From CALMEC01 sp963777565 (GTDB taxonomy: Bacteria; Actinomycetota; Thermoleophilia; Miltoncostaeales; Miltoncostaeaceae): a stretch of 64,000 nt of DNA. Made by a program: the position numbers and the translations under genes. Shown here piece by piece: positions 46,079 to 55,127 of the stretch. Within the stretch, counting starts at the first letter, position 1. Each line of letters starts with the position of its first letter. The stretch is taken from the NCBI GenBank assembly GCA_963777565.1, contig CAVZQZ010000001.1:1-64000 (forward strand), given 5' to 3'. The notes under the pieces were generated by a model that was not told the origin of the DNA, did not search any database, and saw only the letters and a list, made by a program, of their open reading frames with translations.

Positions 46079-46515
46079 TGGCGCTGCGTGTCGCCCTCAT
46101 ACACGGCCCGAACCTCAACATGCTGGGGCGCCGGCCCGCGGCCCACTACGGAACGATCACCCTCGCGGAGCTCGAGGCGAAGGTGCGGGAGTGGGGCGCG
46201 GAGCTCGGCATGAGCGTCGCGACCTTCCAGACCAACCACGAGGGCGCGTTCCTCGAGCACGTCCACGGCCTGCTCGGGGCGGTCGACGGCGTGGTCGTGA
46301 ACCCCGGCGCGTGGACGCACTACCAGTGGTCGATCCGCGACGCGCTGGAGACGCTCGGGGTGCCGTTCGTCGAGGTCCACCTCTCCAACGTCGAGGAACG
46401 CGAGCCGCACCGGCGTGTCTCCGTCATCCGCGATCTCGCCGCTGCGGCCGTTTGGGGCAAGGGCCCGGACGGCTACCGCGAGGCGCTCGAGCTGCTCAAG
46501 GCGCGTCTCGCATGA
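46078..46515 (+). CDS. aroQ: 3-dehydroquinate dehydratase, type II
   Basis: This 145-residue protein starts at ATG 46078. It dehydrates 3-dehydroquinate. The type II motifs are HGPNLNMLGRRPAAHYG (catalytic Arg and Tyr), QTNHEGAFLEHVH, VVNPGAWTHYQWSIRDAL and PFVEVHLSNVEEREPHR. Its end overlaps the M24 peptidase gene by ATGA. Confidence 0.94.
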   Translation: MALRVALIHGPNLNMLGRRPAAHYGTITLAELEAKVREWGAELGMSVATFQTNHEGAFLEHVHGLLGAVDGVVVNPGAWTHYQWSIRDALETLGVPFVEVHLSNVEEREPHRRVSVIRDLAAAAVWGKGPDGYREALELLKARLA

Positions 46516-47594
46516 GGTTCGAGGAGCGCCAGGAGCGCATCGTCGCCCGCATGGGCGACGACGGGGTCGACGCGATGCTCGTGACGAACCTCGTCAACGT
46601 GCGCTACGCGTGCGGGTACGTCGGATCGAACGGCGTCGTGGTGCTCGCCCCGGACCGGCGGGTGCTGTTCACCGACTTCCGCTACGTGTCGGTCGCCCGC
46701 CGCGACACCCGCGGCGTCGAGGTGGTCGAAGCCGGCCGCGACCTGCTGGAGCGCGCGCTCGAGGTGATGCTCGCGGTCGCGCCCGGCGGGCGGGTGGGCT
46801 TCGAGGCCGAGCACACGAGCGTCGCGCGGCACGAGCGGCTCGTCGCCGAGCTGCCGGGAGTCGAGCTCGTGCCGACCCGCGGGGTCGTCGAGGACGTGCG
46901 GATCCGCAAGGAGCCGGAGGAGATCGCCGCGATGTCGCGAGCCAGCGACATCGCGGACCTGGCCTTCGCTGCGTGCGCGGACGGGCTGTTTCGCGGTCGC
47001 ACCGAGCGCGACGTGGCGTGGGAGCTCGAAGCGATCATGCGCCGGGCCGGCGCCGAGTCCGCCAGCTTCGACATCATCGTGGCGTCGGGTCCGCGCGGGG
47101 CGCAGCCGCACGCGGTTCCCGCCGACGAGCCGATCCCGCCCGACACGCTGGTGACCGTCGACATGGGCGCCATCGTCGACGGGTACGCGTCGGACTGCAC
47201 CCGCACGTTCGCCACCGGCCCCCTGCCGGAGGAGCTCGAGCGGGCGTACGCGGTGTGCCTGGCCGCGCAGGAGCTCGCGGTCGCGGCGGTCCGGCCAGGC
47301 ATCGCGGGGGGCGAGCTCGACGCGGTCGCGCGCGACCACATCACCGCCGAGGGCTTCGGCGCCGCGTTTCGCCACGGCCTCGGGCACGGCGTCGGCCTCC
47401 AGGTGCACGAGCGCCCGTGGGCGCGTCAGGAGATCCCCGATCTCATCGACGCCGGAATGACCGTCACGATCGAGCCCGGCATCTACCTTGAGGGGATCGG
47501 CGGGGTCCGGATCGAGGACCTGCTGTTTGTCACCACCGACGGTGCCCAGGTGCTGACGCACTTCCCCAAGGGCCTGCTGACGGTAGATTCCTGA
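46512..47594 (+). CDS. pepP: M24-family Xaa-Pro aminopeptidase
   Basis: This 360-residue two-metal peptidase starts at ATG 46512. An N-terminal creatinase-like domain (residues 1-125) precedes the catalytic pita-bread fold. The metal ligands are present: Asp in TVDMGAIVDGY and SDCTRTF, His in FRHGLGHGVGLQVHE, Glu in TIEPGIYLEG and Glu in GVRIEDL. It should remove N-terminal residues next to Pro. The order aroQ-pepP-efp-accB-accC-nusB is also known from Bacillus, where peptidase and EF-P (both concerned with Pro) are neighbours. Confidence 0.9.
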   Translation: MRFEERQERIVARMGDDGVDAMLVTNLVNVRYACGYVGSNGVVVLAPDRRVLFTDFRYVSVARRDTRGVEVVEAGRDLLERALEVMLAVAPGGRVGFEAEHTSVARHERLVAELPGVELVPTRGVVEDVRIRKEPEEIAAMSRASDIADLAFAACADGLFRGRTERDVAWELEAIMRRAGAESASFDIIVASGPRGAQPHAVPADEPIPPDTLVTVDMGAIVDGYASDCTRTFATGPLPEELERAYAVCLAAQELAVAAVRPGIAGGELDAVARDHITAEGFGAAFRHGLGHGVGLQVHERPWARQEIPDLIDAGMTVTIEPGIYLEGIGGVRIEDLLFVTTDGAQVLTHFPKGLLTVDS

Positions 47595-47625
47595 ACGGCC
47601 TCGACCCGGGATTTTCGGAGGATGA

Positions 47626-48180
47626 GTGATCTCGACCAATGAGTTGAAGAACGGCTACGTCATCGACGTCGACGGGGTGCTCAGCACCGTCGTCGAGTTC
47701 CAGCACGTCAAGCCCGGCAAGGGTGGCGCGTTCGTGCGGACGAAGCTCAAGAACCTCGCCACCGGCGCAGTCGTCGACAAGACGTTCCGCGCCGGCGAGA
47801 AGCTGCCGCGCGTCACGACCATGACCAGGAACATGCAGTACCTCTACGAAGACGGTGCGGACCTCGTGCTGATGGACAACGAGACCTACGAGCAGATCCA
47901 CTTCCCGGGCGGTGACGTCGAGAACCGCGACCTGCTCGCGCCGAATGCCGAGGTCCAGGTGCTGTTCGTCCGCGACCAGCCGTTTCGGGTGGAGCTGCCG
48001 ATCGCGGTGGAGCTGGTGGTCGCCCGCACCGACCCGGGCGCGAAGGGGGACACCGTCTCGAACGTCACCAAGCCCGCGGAGCTCGAGACCGGGGCGTCCG
48101 TGAACGTGCCGCTCTTCGTCAACGAGGGAGACCGCTTGCGCATCGATACCCGCACCCGCCAGTACGTGAGCCGCGTGTGA
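47626..48180 (+). CDS. efp: Translation elongation factor P
   Basis: This 184-residue protein starts at GTG 47626, with CGGAGG just upstream. It relieves ribosome stalling at Pro-rich sequences, which this genome encodes in abundance (for example the 31590 protein). The three-domain EF-P order is intact: KOW-like (VIDVDGVLSTVVEFQHVKPG), the tip loop KPGKGGAFVRTKLKN with the Lys that some bacteria modify, DNETYEQ, and the OB domain ending RLRIDTRTRQYVSRV with the EF-P C-terminal signature. Confidence 0.95.
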   Translation: MISTNELKNGYVIDVDGVLSTVVEFQHVKPGKGGAFVRTKLKNLATGAVVDKTFRAGEKLPRVTTMTRNMQYLYEDGADLVLMDNETYEQIHFPGGDVENRDLLAPNAEVQVLFVRDQPFRVELPIAVELVVARTDPGAKGDTVSNVTKPAELETGASVNVPLFVNEGDRLRIDTRTRQYVSRV

Positions 48181-49943
48181 CCGCCGCCGGAGCCCGAGCC
48201 GTCGGGTACGTCGACACCACACTTCGCGACCTCGCCGCCCACCCGTGGGCCGGCGCGATCGGCACGGAGGAGATCGCGGCCGTCGCCGCTCAGCTCGCCG
48301 GCTCCGGGGCCGTCGCGCTGGAGGCGCTCGACTCGTTCAGCGCGCGCGGCGCGCTCGAGGGGCGGGCGGAGAGCCCATGGGACCGCCTGCGCGTCGCCGT
48401 GCACGCGGCGAAGTCGGTGCCGGTCGGCGTCGTCGTCGCCGCGCGCACCCTCTTCGGCGACCGCCCGGTCGGGCCTGACCTCGCCAAGCGGCTGGTCATG
48501 AGCGCATGCGAGAGCGGCGCGCGCCGGGTGCGTGTGATCGACCCGCTCAACGACGCCGACGCCATCCGCCCGGTCGCCGAGGCGGCCGTCGCCGGTGGGG
48601 CGGAGCTCGTTCCCACGCTCGTGCTCGGCCCTGCCCCCGGGCCCACCGACCGCCGCTGGCTCGAGGAGGCCAAGGCGATCGCCGACCTGCCCGGCGCCTC
48701 CGCGATCTGCCTCGTCGACCGAGCGGGACACCTGCGACCCGCCGAGCTGGCGGCCTTCGTGCCACGGGTCGCCGAGATGACCGGCATCCCGGTCGAGTTG
48801 TCACTCGTCGGCCCGGGTGGGCTCGCGCCCGTGGCGGCCGTCGAGGGCATCGAGGCCGGAGCGGCCCGCGTGCAGGCCGCCGTCGGCGCGGCGGCGCTCG
48901 CCGCGGCGCGCCCGTCCGTGGAGACGCTGCGCGCGGCGCTGGCCGGCGGCCCCCGCGAGCTCGACTGTGAGCGGGGGCTCATCAACCGCCTCGCGCCGAT
49001 CATCTGGTCGCTCATCCCCGCCGACCGGCTCCGGAAGGCCCAGGCCACCGAGGCGGGCCCCGCCCTCGGCCTGCCGCTGGATCTCGCCGCCGGCCTGGCG
49101 TCGCGCCTGACGCGCCTGGGCATGGTCGACCGTCTGATCGACGCCTCCGAGGAGGTTGTGCGCGTCGCCGAGGAGACCGGCAACCCCACGCTCGCGCATC
49201 CCCTCGGGCCGGCGGTCGTGGCTCAGGCGGCACGGCACATCATCGAGGGGGCACGCTGGATCGAGGTCGAGCCGGTGCTTGTCGCGGCGATCCGCGGCGG
49301 CTACGGACGTCTCCGGGGCGATGTCGCGGACGTCGCCCGAGAGGCCGCCGAGGCGGCGCCCCTGTCGGATTCGCCCTCGGGCACGGATATCGACGAGCTC
49401 ATGGCGGAGGCGCCCGAGGGGCTCTCGGAGGAGGACGTGCTCCTGTGGGTGCAGTTCCCGGAGGCGTCTGGCCGTCTGATCGCACGCCGGCGCTCGCTCG
49501 TGGGCGAGGCCACCGACGGGCTCACCGCCCAGGGCGTGGATCGCGGGCTCATCGAGACCCTGGTCGACGTCGTCGAGTCGTCGGCCGAGGCAGAGGTGAG
49601 CGTGGAGGTCGGTGGCGCGCGCGTCACCGTGCGGCGTGCGGTACCCGCGCACGGCGCCGCGCCGGCCGTCGGTGGTGACGGAGCGCCGGCACCGTTGGGC
49701 GACGGGCTCACGCGCGTCGAGAGCCCGATCGTCGGCACCTTCTACCGGGCGCCGTCGCCAGAGTCGCCGTCGTTCGTCCAGGTTGGCGACCGGGTGTCGG
49801 AGGGGCAGACCCTCTGCATCATCGAGGCGATGAAGATCTTCAACGAGATCGTCGCCGAGCAGGCCGGGACCGTGCGCGAGGTCTGCGTGCAGAACGCCGA
49901 GGCGGTCGAGTACGGCACCCTCCTCTTCCTGATCGAGCCGTGA
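48177..49943 (+). CDS. accB: Biotin carboxyl carrier protein fused to an inactive-looking carboxyltransferase
   Basis: This 588-residue protein starts at GTG 48177, overlapping efp. Residues 1-385 follow the oxaloacetate decarboxylase alpha / pyruvate carboxylase transferase fold: YVDTTLRD, SPWDRLR, RVIDPLNDADAIRP, SAICLVDRAGHL, the GLAPVA segment and GLASRLTRLGMVDRL. The catalytic positions have changed: the carbamylated Lys of the ICIKD motif is Val180 (ICLVD), and the HCH metal ligands are replaced (VELSLVGPGGLAP, Ser209 and Val211). Residues 445-500 match the BCCP N-terminal helix and 510-588 the biotinyl domain, with EAMKI (Lys553). Next to accC it should carry CO2 for acetyl-CoA or acyl-CoA carboxylase; the front half is probably structural. 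Confidence 0.85.
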   Translation: MTAAGARAVGYVDTTLRDLAAHPWAGAIGTEEIAAVAAQLAGSGAVALEALDSFSARGALEGRAESPWDRLRVAVHAAKSVPVGVVVAARTLFGDRPVGPDLAKRLVMSACESGARRVRVIDPLNDADAIRPVAEAAVAGGAELVPTLVLGPAPGPTDRRWLEEAKAIADLPGASAICLVDRAGHLRPAELAAFVPRVAEMTGIPVELSLVGPGGLAPVAAVEGIEAGAARVQAAVGAAALAAARPSVETLRAALAGGPRELDCERGLINRLAPIIWSLIPADRLRKAQATEAGPALGLPLDLAAGLASRLTRLGMVDRLIDASEEVVRVAEETGNPTLAHPLGPAVVAQAARHIIEGARWIEVEPVLVAAIRGGYGRLRGDVADVAREAAEAAPLSDSPSGTDIDELMAEAPEGLSEEDVLLWVQFPEASGRLIARRRSLVGEATDGLTAQGVDRGLIETLVDVVESSAEAEVSVEVGGARVTVRRAVPAHGAAPAVGGDGAPAPLGDGLTRVESPIVGTFYRAPSPESPSFVQVGDRVSEGQTLCIIEAMKIFNEIVAEQAGTVREVCVQNAEAVEYGTLLFLIEP

Positions 49944-51310
49944 AGCTGCTGATCGCCAACCGCGGCGAGATCGCCGTCCGGATCATCCGCACGGCCCGGG
50001 AGCTCGACATCCCGACCGTCGCGATCTACTCGACCGCCGACGCCGACAGCCTTGCCGTCGAGCTGGCGGACGAGGCGGTGTGCGTCGGGCCGCCGCCGGC
50101 GAACGAGTCGTACCTTGTGATCCGCAACGTGATCGGCGCGGCCGAGGTCACGGGTTGCGACGCCGTGCACCCGGGATACGGCTTCCTCTCCGAGAACCCC
50201 GAGTTCGCGCGAGCGTGCGCCGAGAACGACATCACCTTCGTCGGGCCGACGCCGGACGTCATGTCGCGGATGGGCGACAAGGTCGATGCCAAGGCCGCGG
50301 CCAAGGAGGCCGGGCTGCCGGTGCTCCCCGGCTCCGACGGGCCGGTCGACGACGTGCGCGACGCGATCGCGGCGGCCGAGCAGGCCGGCTTCCCGGTGCT
50401 GCTCAAGGCGGCGGCGGGCGGTGGGGGCAGGGGCATGCGGCGAGTGGAGTCCGCGGCGGAGCTGCCCTCGGCGTTCGAGGTCGCCCAGCGCGAGGCGCAG
50501 GCGGCGTTCTCCGACGGGTCGCTGTACGTCGAGAAGCTCCTCGAGGGCGCGCGCCACGTCGAGGTGCAGATCCTCGCCGACGGGCTCGGCGGGGTCCTCG
50601 TCTGCGGTGACCGCGAGTGCTCGATCCAGCGGCGCCACCAGAAGGTCGTCGAGGAGGCGCCGGCGCCGAACCTGCCCGACGCCACCCGCACCGCGATGCA
50701 CGAGGCCTGCCACCGCGCGGCCCGCGTGTGGGGCTACAAGAGCGCCGGCACCATGGAGTTCCTCGTCGACGCCGACAGCAACTTCTACTTCCTCGAGCTC
50801 AACGCGCGGCTGCAGGTCGAGCACCCGGTTACCGAGCTCGTCACCGGCCTCGACCTCGTAGCGGAGCAGCTGCGGGTCGCCCAGGGCGGGCTCCTCAGCC
50901 TCACCGGCATCGCCGAGCCGAACGGCGTCGCGATCGAGTGCCGCATCAACGCCGAGGACCCGGCCCGCGACTTCATGCCGTCCGCGGGGACCCTCAAGGA
51001 GTTCCGCATCGCCCAGGGCCCCGGCGTGCGGGTCGACACGTACTGCCAGCCGGGTATGCGCGTGCCGCCGTACTACGACTCGCTCATCGCGAAGCTCTGC
51101 GTCTGGGCGCCCGACCGCCCCCGCGCGGTGGCCCGCATGGCCAGGGCGCTCGACGAGACCCACATCGAGGGCGTCGCGACCACCCTCGACCTGCTGCGCG
51201 ACATCGCCGGCGAGCTGTCGTTCCGCGAGGGGCACTACACGACGTCGTACCTGACCGAACGGGCCGACGTGCTCCCGTCGCTGCGGGGCGCGGCGACGGT
51301 CCCCGCCTGA
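49940..51310 (+). CDS. accC: Biotin carboxylase
   Basis: This 456-residue protein starts at GTG 49940, overlapping the carrier gene. It carboxylates biotin using ATP and bicarbonate. Domains: N-terminal LLIANRGEIAVRIIRTAREL, HPGYGFLSENPEFA, ATP-grasp with Gly-rich loop AAGGGGRGMRRV, RECSIQRRHQKVVEEAPAP, and LELNARLQVEHPVTELVTG with the metal-binding Glu/Asn. The C-terminal barrel (YYDSLIAKLCVWAPDR) is also present. It pairs with the biotin carrier upstream; the acyl-CoA transferase subunits are not in the window. Confidence 0.95.
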   Translation: MKLLIANRGEIAVRIIRTARELDIPTVAIYSTADADSLAVELADEAVCVGPPPANESYLVIRNVIGAAEVTGCDAVHPGYGFLSENPEFARACAENDITFVGPTPDVMSRMGDKVDAKAAAKEAGLPVLPGSDGPVDDVRDAIAAAEQAGFPVLLKAAAGGGGRGMRRVESAAELPSAFEVAQREAQAAFSDGSLYVEKLLEGARHVEVQILADGLGGVLVCGDRECSIQRRHQKVVEEAPAPNLPDATRTAMHEACHRAARVWGYKSAGTMEFLVDADSNFYFLELNARLQVEHPVTELVTGLDLVAEQLRVAQGGLLSLTGIAEPNGVAIECRINAEDPARDFMPSAGTLKEFRIAQGPGVRVDTYCQPGMRVPPYYDSLIAKLCVWAPDRPRAVARMARALDETHIEGVATTLDLLRDIAGELSFREGHYTTSYLTERADVLPSLRGAATVPA

Positions 51311-51738
51311 TGACGAACTCCCGCGTCGGCGAGAGCCGGATGGCGGCGCGCCGCCAGGCCGTGTTCCTGCTCTACCAGCGCGACGTCACGGGCCTCCCAC
51401 TCGACGAGCTCGAGGAGAACGCCGAGCGCGAGCGCGGCCGGGCGATCGATGCGTACACTCGTGAGGTGGTCAACGGTGTCATCGGCGAGATCGCGACGAT
51501 CGACGCGGCCATCGACCTGGCCGCGAGCGGCTGGAGCGTCGAGCGCGTCGCCCCGCTCGAGCGCAACATCATGCGGGTGGCGGTCCACGAGCTCCAGTCC
51601 CGCCATGACATCCCCACGGCGGTCGCGATCGACGAGGCCGTCGAGATGGCCAAGCGCTACTGCCAGGCCGACGCCCCGGGATTCGTCAACGGTGTCTTGG
51701 GCAGTGTGGCCCGGTCGACGGGGAGCGCGGTGGAGTGA
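51310..51738 (+). CDS. nusB: Transcription antitermination factor NusB
   Basis: This 142-residue all-helical protein starts at ATG 51310, sharing a base with the accC stop. It binds boxA RNA with NusE/S10 in rRNA antitermination. It shows the family pattern RMAARRQAVFLLYQRDVTG near the start, APLERNIMRVAVHEL, IPTAVAIDEAVEMAKRYC and PGFVNGVLGSVAR. Order accC-nusB is conserved in many Gram-positive bacteria. Confidence 0.92.
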   Translation: MTNSRVGESRMAARRQAVFLLYQRDVTGLPLDELEENAERERGRAIDAYTREVVNGVIGEIATIDAAIDLAASGWSVERVAPLERNIMRVAVHELQSRHDIPTAVAIDEAVEMAKRYCQADAPGFVNGVLGSVARSTGSAVE

Positions 51739-51959
51739 GCTCGGAGCGCGCGAGCCTCGCGGCGGCGGTGGAGCGGCTGGAGGCGGTCATCGCGCAGCTC
51801 GGCGCCGAGGCAATCGACGCCGAGGCGCTCAAGCGGCTCGCCGAGGAGGCGTTGGCCGCGTCGGCCGCGGTCACCGAGCTGCTCCCCCGGGTCATCCGGG
51901 AGATCGAACGGGCCGCCGAGGGCACCGGTCCGGCGCCCGGCGCCGCCGCCGAAATGTAA
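51735..51959 (+). CDS. Small helical protein after nusB
   Basis: The frame encodes 74 residues from GTG 51735, overlapping the nusB stop. Two amphipathic helices (LAAAVERLEAVIAQLGAEAI and ALKRLAEEALAASAAVTELL) suggest a coiled coil, and the size and layout recall exonuclease VII small subunits, which are often near nusB. However, the sequence match is weak and no large subunit is present. No function assigned. Confidence 0.55.
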   Translation: MSSERASLAAAVERLEAVIAQLGAEAIDAEALKRLAEEALAASAAVTELLPRVIREIERAAEGTGPAPGAAAEM

Positions 51960-52081
51960 AGAAAGCTCCTGCGCCTGGCGTGGATCCCGGATTCGGGCTA
52001 ATCTGGGATGACTGCAACGGAGTCCCATGAACGCACCGCGACACGGACGTCACGGCGCACGGGGTTCAAGGAGGCGACACG

Positions 52082-53899
52082 ATGCATCGACGGGCATTCG
52101 CGGGCCTCGTCCTGGCCGCCGCGGGCGTTGCCGCAGGCGGTGCGGTGCTCACGACGGGCGCCGGGGCGGCGGCGTCTGGCCCGGACCGCGAGTACGTCGT
52201 CCTCGCCGAGCAAACGGCGACCCCGGCAGCGGTCCGCACGGCGGTCGTGAAGTCCGGTGGACGTGTCGTGACCACCAATCGTGACATCGGGTTGTACACG
52301 GTGCTGTCGCGCAACCCGAACTTCGTGCGCGTGGCGACGGCGACGCGGGCGATCCAAAGCGCCGGGCGCAGCCGCGCGATCGGCAGCTCGCGGATCGGAA
52401 GCCGCGACAAGTCCGACCACATCGCCCGCAGCCGCGCGGTCGGCACCGCCAAGCACGACTGGAATGGGCATCGGCGGCACCGGCGCCAGGCCGAGCCCCT
52501 CGCCGACCTGCAGTGGGACATGCAGATGATCCGCGCGACCCGTGACGGTTCGTACGCCGAGCAGCCCGGGCGCCGCAAGGTGCTGGTGGGGATCATCGAC
52601 ACCGGGATCGACGGCACCCACCCCGACATCGCCCCGAACTTCGACGGCGAGCTCAGCCGCAACTTCACGGTCGACATCCCCGAGATCGACGGTCCGTGCG
52701 CGGAGGAGCCGGACGCGTCGTGCAACGACCCGGCCAACGTCGACGAGGACGGCCACGGGACGCACGTGGCGGGAACGATCGGCGCCGCGGTCAACGGCCT
52801 GGGCATCGCGGGCGTCGCTCCGAAGGTCACGCTCGTGAACCTTCGCGCCGGGCAGGACAGCGGGTTCTTCTTCCTGCAGCCCACGCTCGACGCGCTCACG
52901 TACGCGGCCGACAACGGCGTCGACGTCGTCAACATGAGCTTCTACACGGATCCGTGGCTGTTCAACTGCCGCAACCTCGCCGGTGACTCGCCGGCGGAGC
53001 GGGCTGAGCAGGCGCTCGTGATCGACGCGACGCAGCGGGCAGTGAACTACGCCCGCTCGCGCGGCGTGACCCTGGTGTCGGCGCTCGGGAATGAGGGCAC
53101 CGACCTCGGCAAGCCCTCGGTCGACCCGTTCAGCCCGGACTTCCCGCTGGGAAGCGAGCGGACCCGCGCCGTGGACAACTCCTGCCTGAACGTCCCGGCG
53201 GAGACCGACGGCGTCATCTCGGCGTCGGCGATCGGGCCGAGCGGCGCGAAGGCCGACTATTCGAACTACGGCGTCGAGCAGACCGACGTGTCGGCGCCGG
53301 GTGGCTTTACGACCGACTTCCCGGGGACCGCACAGTTCAACCGGGTGGAGAACGCGGTGCTGTCCGCCTACCCGGAGAGCGTGGGACGGGCGAATGGCGA
53401 CATCGCTGCGGACGGGACGCCCACGACCGGCTCGGTGGTGCGCGACTGCCGCGACGGGGTGTGCGCGTACTACAAGTACGAGGAGGGCACGTCGATGGCG
53501 GCGCCGCATGTCGCGGGTGTCGCCGCGCTGATCGTGAGCGAGTACGGGTCGAAGCGCCACGGGCGGATCACGATGAATCCGTCGAAGGTGGAGCGCATCC
53601 TGAAGGCGTCGGCGACGGAGGTGCCGTGTCCGGATCCGCCGCTGGTGGACTACACCCCAAACGGCAGCGACGGGCTGACGGCGCTGTGCGAGGGCACGCC
53701 CGAGTTCAACGGCTTCTACGGCTACGGCATCGTGGATGCGCTGGCCGCCGTGTCGGATGACCGCGGCCGTTTCCACCGCCGGTGGGGCCGTGACGTCCGC
53801 TGGGACCGCGGCATCAGCTGGGTCGGCGGCATCAGCCGGGACGGCGGCGCTGGCTGGGATGGCCACGGCAACCGCGGCCGCCACAACGGCGACCGCTGA
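52082..53899 (+). CDS. Secreted subtilisin-family serine protease (S8)
   Basis: This 605-residue protein starts at ATG 52082 with AAGGAGG 8 bases upstream. A signal peptide (residues 1-32) and an I9-like inhibitory propeptide (REYVVLAEQ ... GLYTVL) precede a basic linker. The catalytic triad is intact: Asp in VGIIDTGIDGTHPD (about 172), His in GHGTHVAGT (about 226), Ser in GTSMAAPHVAG (about 470), with the oxyanion Asn in SALGNEG. The tail after residue 560 is unusual: Arg/Gly/Trp-rich and repetitive (WDRGISWVGGISRDGGAGWDG), possibly binding the wall or nucleic acid. TAATCT near 51999 is a probable -10. Confidence 0.93.
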   Translation: MHRRAFAGLVLAAAGVAAGGAVLTTGAGAAASGPDREYVVLAEQTATPAAVRTAVVKSGGRVVTTNRDIGLYTVLSRNPNFVRVATATRAIQSAGRSRAIGSSRIGSRDKSDHIARSRAVGTAKHDWNGHRRHRRQAEPLADLQWDMQMIRATRDGSYAEQPGRRKVLVGIIDTGIDGTHPDIAPNFDGELSRNFTVDIPEIDGPCAEEPDASCNDPANVDEDGHGTHVAGTIGAAVNGLGIAGVAPKVTLVNLRAGQDSGFFFLQPTLDALTYAADNGVDVVNMSFYTDPWLFNCRNLAGDSPAERAEQALVIDATQRAVNYARSRGVTLVSALGNEGTDLGKPSVDPFSPDFPLGSERTRAVDNSCLNVPAETDGVISASAIGPSGAKADYSNYGVEQTDVSAPGGFTTDFPGTAQFNRVENAVLSAYPESVGRANGDIAADGTPTTGSVVRDCRDGVCAYYKYEEGTSMAAPHVAGVAALIVSEYGSKRHGRITMNPSKVERILKASATEVPCPDPPLVDYTPNGSDGLTALCEGTPEFNGFYGYGIVDALAAVSDDRGRFHRRWGRDVRWDRGISWVGGISRDGGAGWDGHGNRGRHNGDR

Positions 53900-53905
53900 C
53901 CCGCC

Positions 53906-54028
53906 CGTCCGGGCGATGAACAATCCCCGTTGGACGCCCGCGGATCCCCGGTGCCTTATGGCACGTGGTAGGTCCCGGGCATTAACAATCGCCGTGGAGC
54001 AAATCATCGGTGCCGGGCGTTAACAATC
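53906..54028 (+). repeat. Cluster of REP-like repeats between convergent genes
   Basis: Three direct copies of the TTAAC-core repeat: 53906-53925 (CGTCCGGGCGATGAACAATC), 53971-53990 (GGTCCCGGGCATTAACAATC) and 54009-54028 (GGTGCCGGGCGTTAACAATC). The first is part of a hairpin CGGGCG...CGCCCG (53910-53940). Between the first and second is GTGCC-TTAT-GGCAC (53951-53964), a hairpin resembling the GGTGCC palindromes at 30569. They lie between the subtilisin and the convergent CorA gene. Confidence 0.65.
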
Positions 54029-54058
54029 CCGCCGGCAGCTCGGACGATCGCCGGGTGA

Positions 54059-55078
54059 TCAGCCTGAGTCCGCGGCGTCGAGAGGGGGATGCGTTGGGAT
54101 GACGGTCAGGTCCGGACGCAGTGAGAGACCGGGCCCCGGGAGGACCGAGCGGAAGGTGCCCCACAGGCCGAGGCGGGTGATCGCGGCGGCTGCGACGCAG
54201 AAGAACGAGGCCGCAACTCCGACGACCGACCAGAAGAGCCAACCCTGGTGCTGACGCGGGAGCGGGACGTTCATTCCATAGAGGCCGGTCAGGAGTGTCG
54301 GGATGAAGAACGCGACCGTGATGATGGTCAGCAGCAGCACCACGCGGTTGGTGGCTTCGCTCCGCTCCCCTTGCAGCTGTAGCAGCGCCCCGGCGATCCG
54401 CGCGTCCGCCACGCTGAGCGTCGCGGGAACGTCCTGGGTGAGGTCGGTCTCGATGCTCCGCAGCCAGCGCTCTGCGGCGGGGCTGATAATCCGACGCTCC
54501 ACCGGGTTGCGCAGTTCGGCCAGCTCGCGGATGTCGCCGCGCAGGGGCAGGAGCCCGTCGCGCACGCGGCCGAGGTGGTGGCTGAGCTCCAGGAGGCCTG
54601 AAAGCACCTGGTTGAGTGTGGGGTTCGACGCGAGCATGCGCTCCTCGAGGAGCCCGACGCGTCGACGGATCTCGTCGAGCACCTCGGTGGACGAGTCCAC
54701 CACCGCGTCGATGATCTGTAGGAACAGCACGGATGCGTCGCGCTGGTCCGGGGGCGTCTGGTCCCATTCGTCCGCGATGCGGTCGGGCGACAGCGCCGCG
54801 CAGGCGCCGGTGATCTTCCGGCGCCGCAGCACGACATGTTCGTGCTGCAGGATGACGTCGATCCGCTCGAGCAGCGGCTCGGGATCTTCGGGATCGTAGT
54901 TCGCGGCCACCAGCGTCGCGCAGAGCGAACCGTCGATCTCGAGGATCCGCGCTCGGTATGCAGGCCGTGCGAGGAACGTCCGGATCCGTTCGCTCATGGC
55001 GATCTCTGCGGGCGGTTCCGCGCCGTGCCACTCGATCAGTGGAGGCGGGGCGCCGGGCGGGTGCGCGGGCCAGGGCAT
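54059..55078 (-). CDS. corA: CorA-family magnesium/divalent cation transporter
   Basis: This 339-residue protein starts from the ATG at 55078; earlier in-frame starts would run through the repeats at 55128-55187 and are unlikely. A long cytoplasmic alpha/beta and helical funnel (residues 20-270, e.g. VILQHEHVVLRRRKITGACA, LLELSHHLGRVRDGLLPLRG) is followed by two membrane helices (VVLLLTIITVAFFIPTLLTG and LFWSVVGVAASFFCVAAAAI). The selectivity motif YGMN follows the first helix. It should form a pentameric Mg2+ (or Co2+/Ni2+) channel. Its gene is bracketed by REP-like repeats in opposite orientation. Confidence 0.9.
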   Translation of the reverse strand: MPWPAHPPGAPPPLIEWHGAEPPAEIAMSERIRTFLARPAYRARILEIDGSLCATLVAANYDPEDPEPLLERIDVILQHEHVVLRRRKITGACAALSPDRIADEWDQTPPDQRDASVLFLQIIDAVVDSSTEVLDEIRRRVGLLEERMLASNPTLNQVLSGLLELSHHLGRVRDGLLPLRGDIRELAELRNPVERRIISPAAERWLRSIETDLTQDVPATLSVADARIAGALLQLQGERSEATNRVVLLLTIITVAFFIPTLLTGLYGMNVPLPRQHQGWLFWSVVGVAASFFCVAAAAITRLGLWGTFRSVLPGPGLSLRPDLTVIPTHPPLDAADSG

Positions 55079-55127
55079 CGCTCCCGGTTTCGACGCGGAG
55101 ATGCCGCCTCCTCGCGATCCCCCGGTC

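Noticed and set aside
51735..51959. xseB (exonuclease VII small subunit)
   Set aside because: Size and helical layout fit, but conserved residues are weak and xseA is not adjacent; left as unknown.
52008..52250. Upstream ORF starting at 52008 before the subtilisin gene
   Set aside because: It runs through the subtilisin start in another frame with shadow-like composition; the AAGGAGG site clearly serves ATG 52082.
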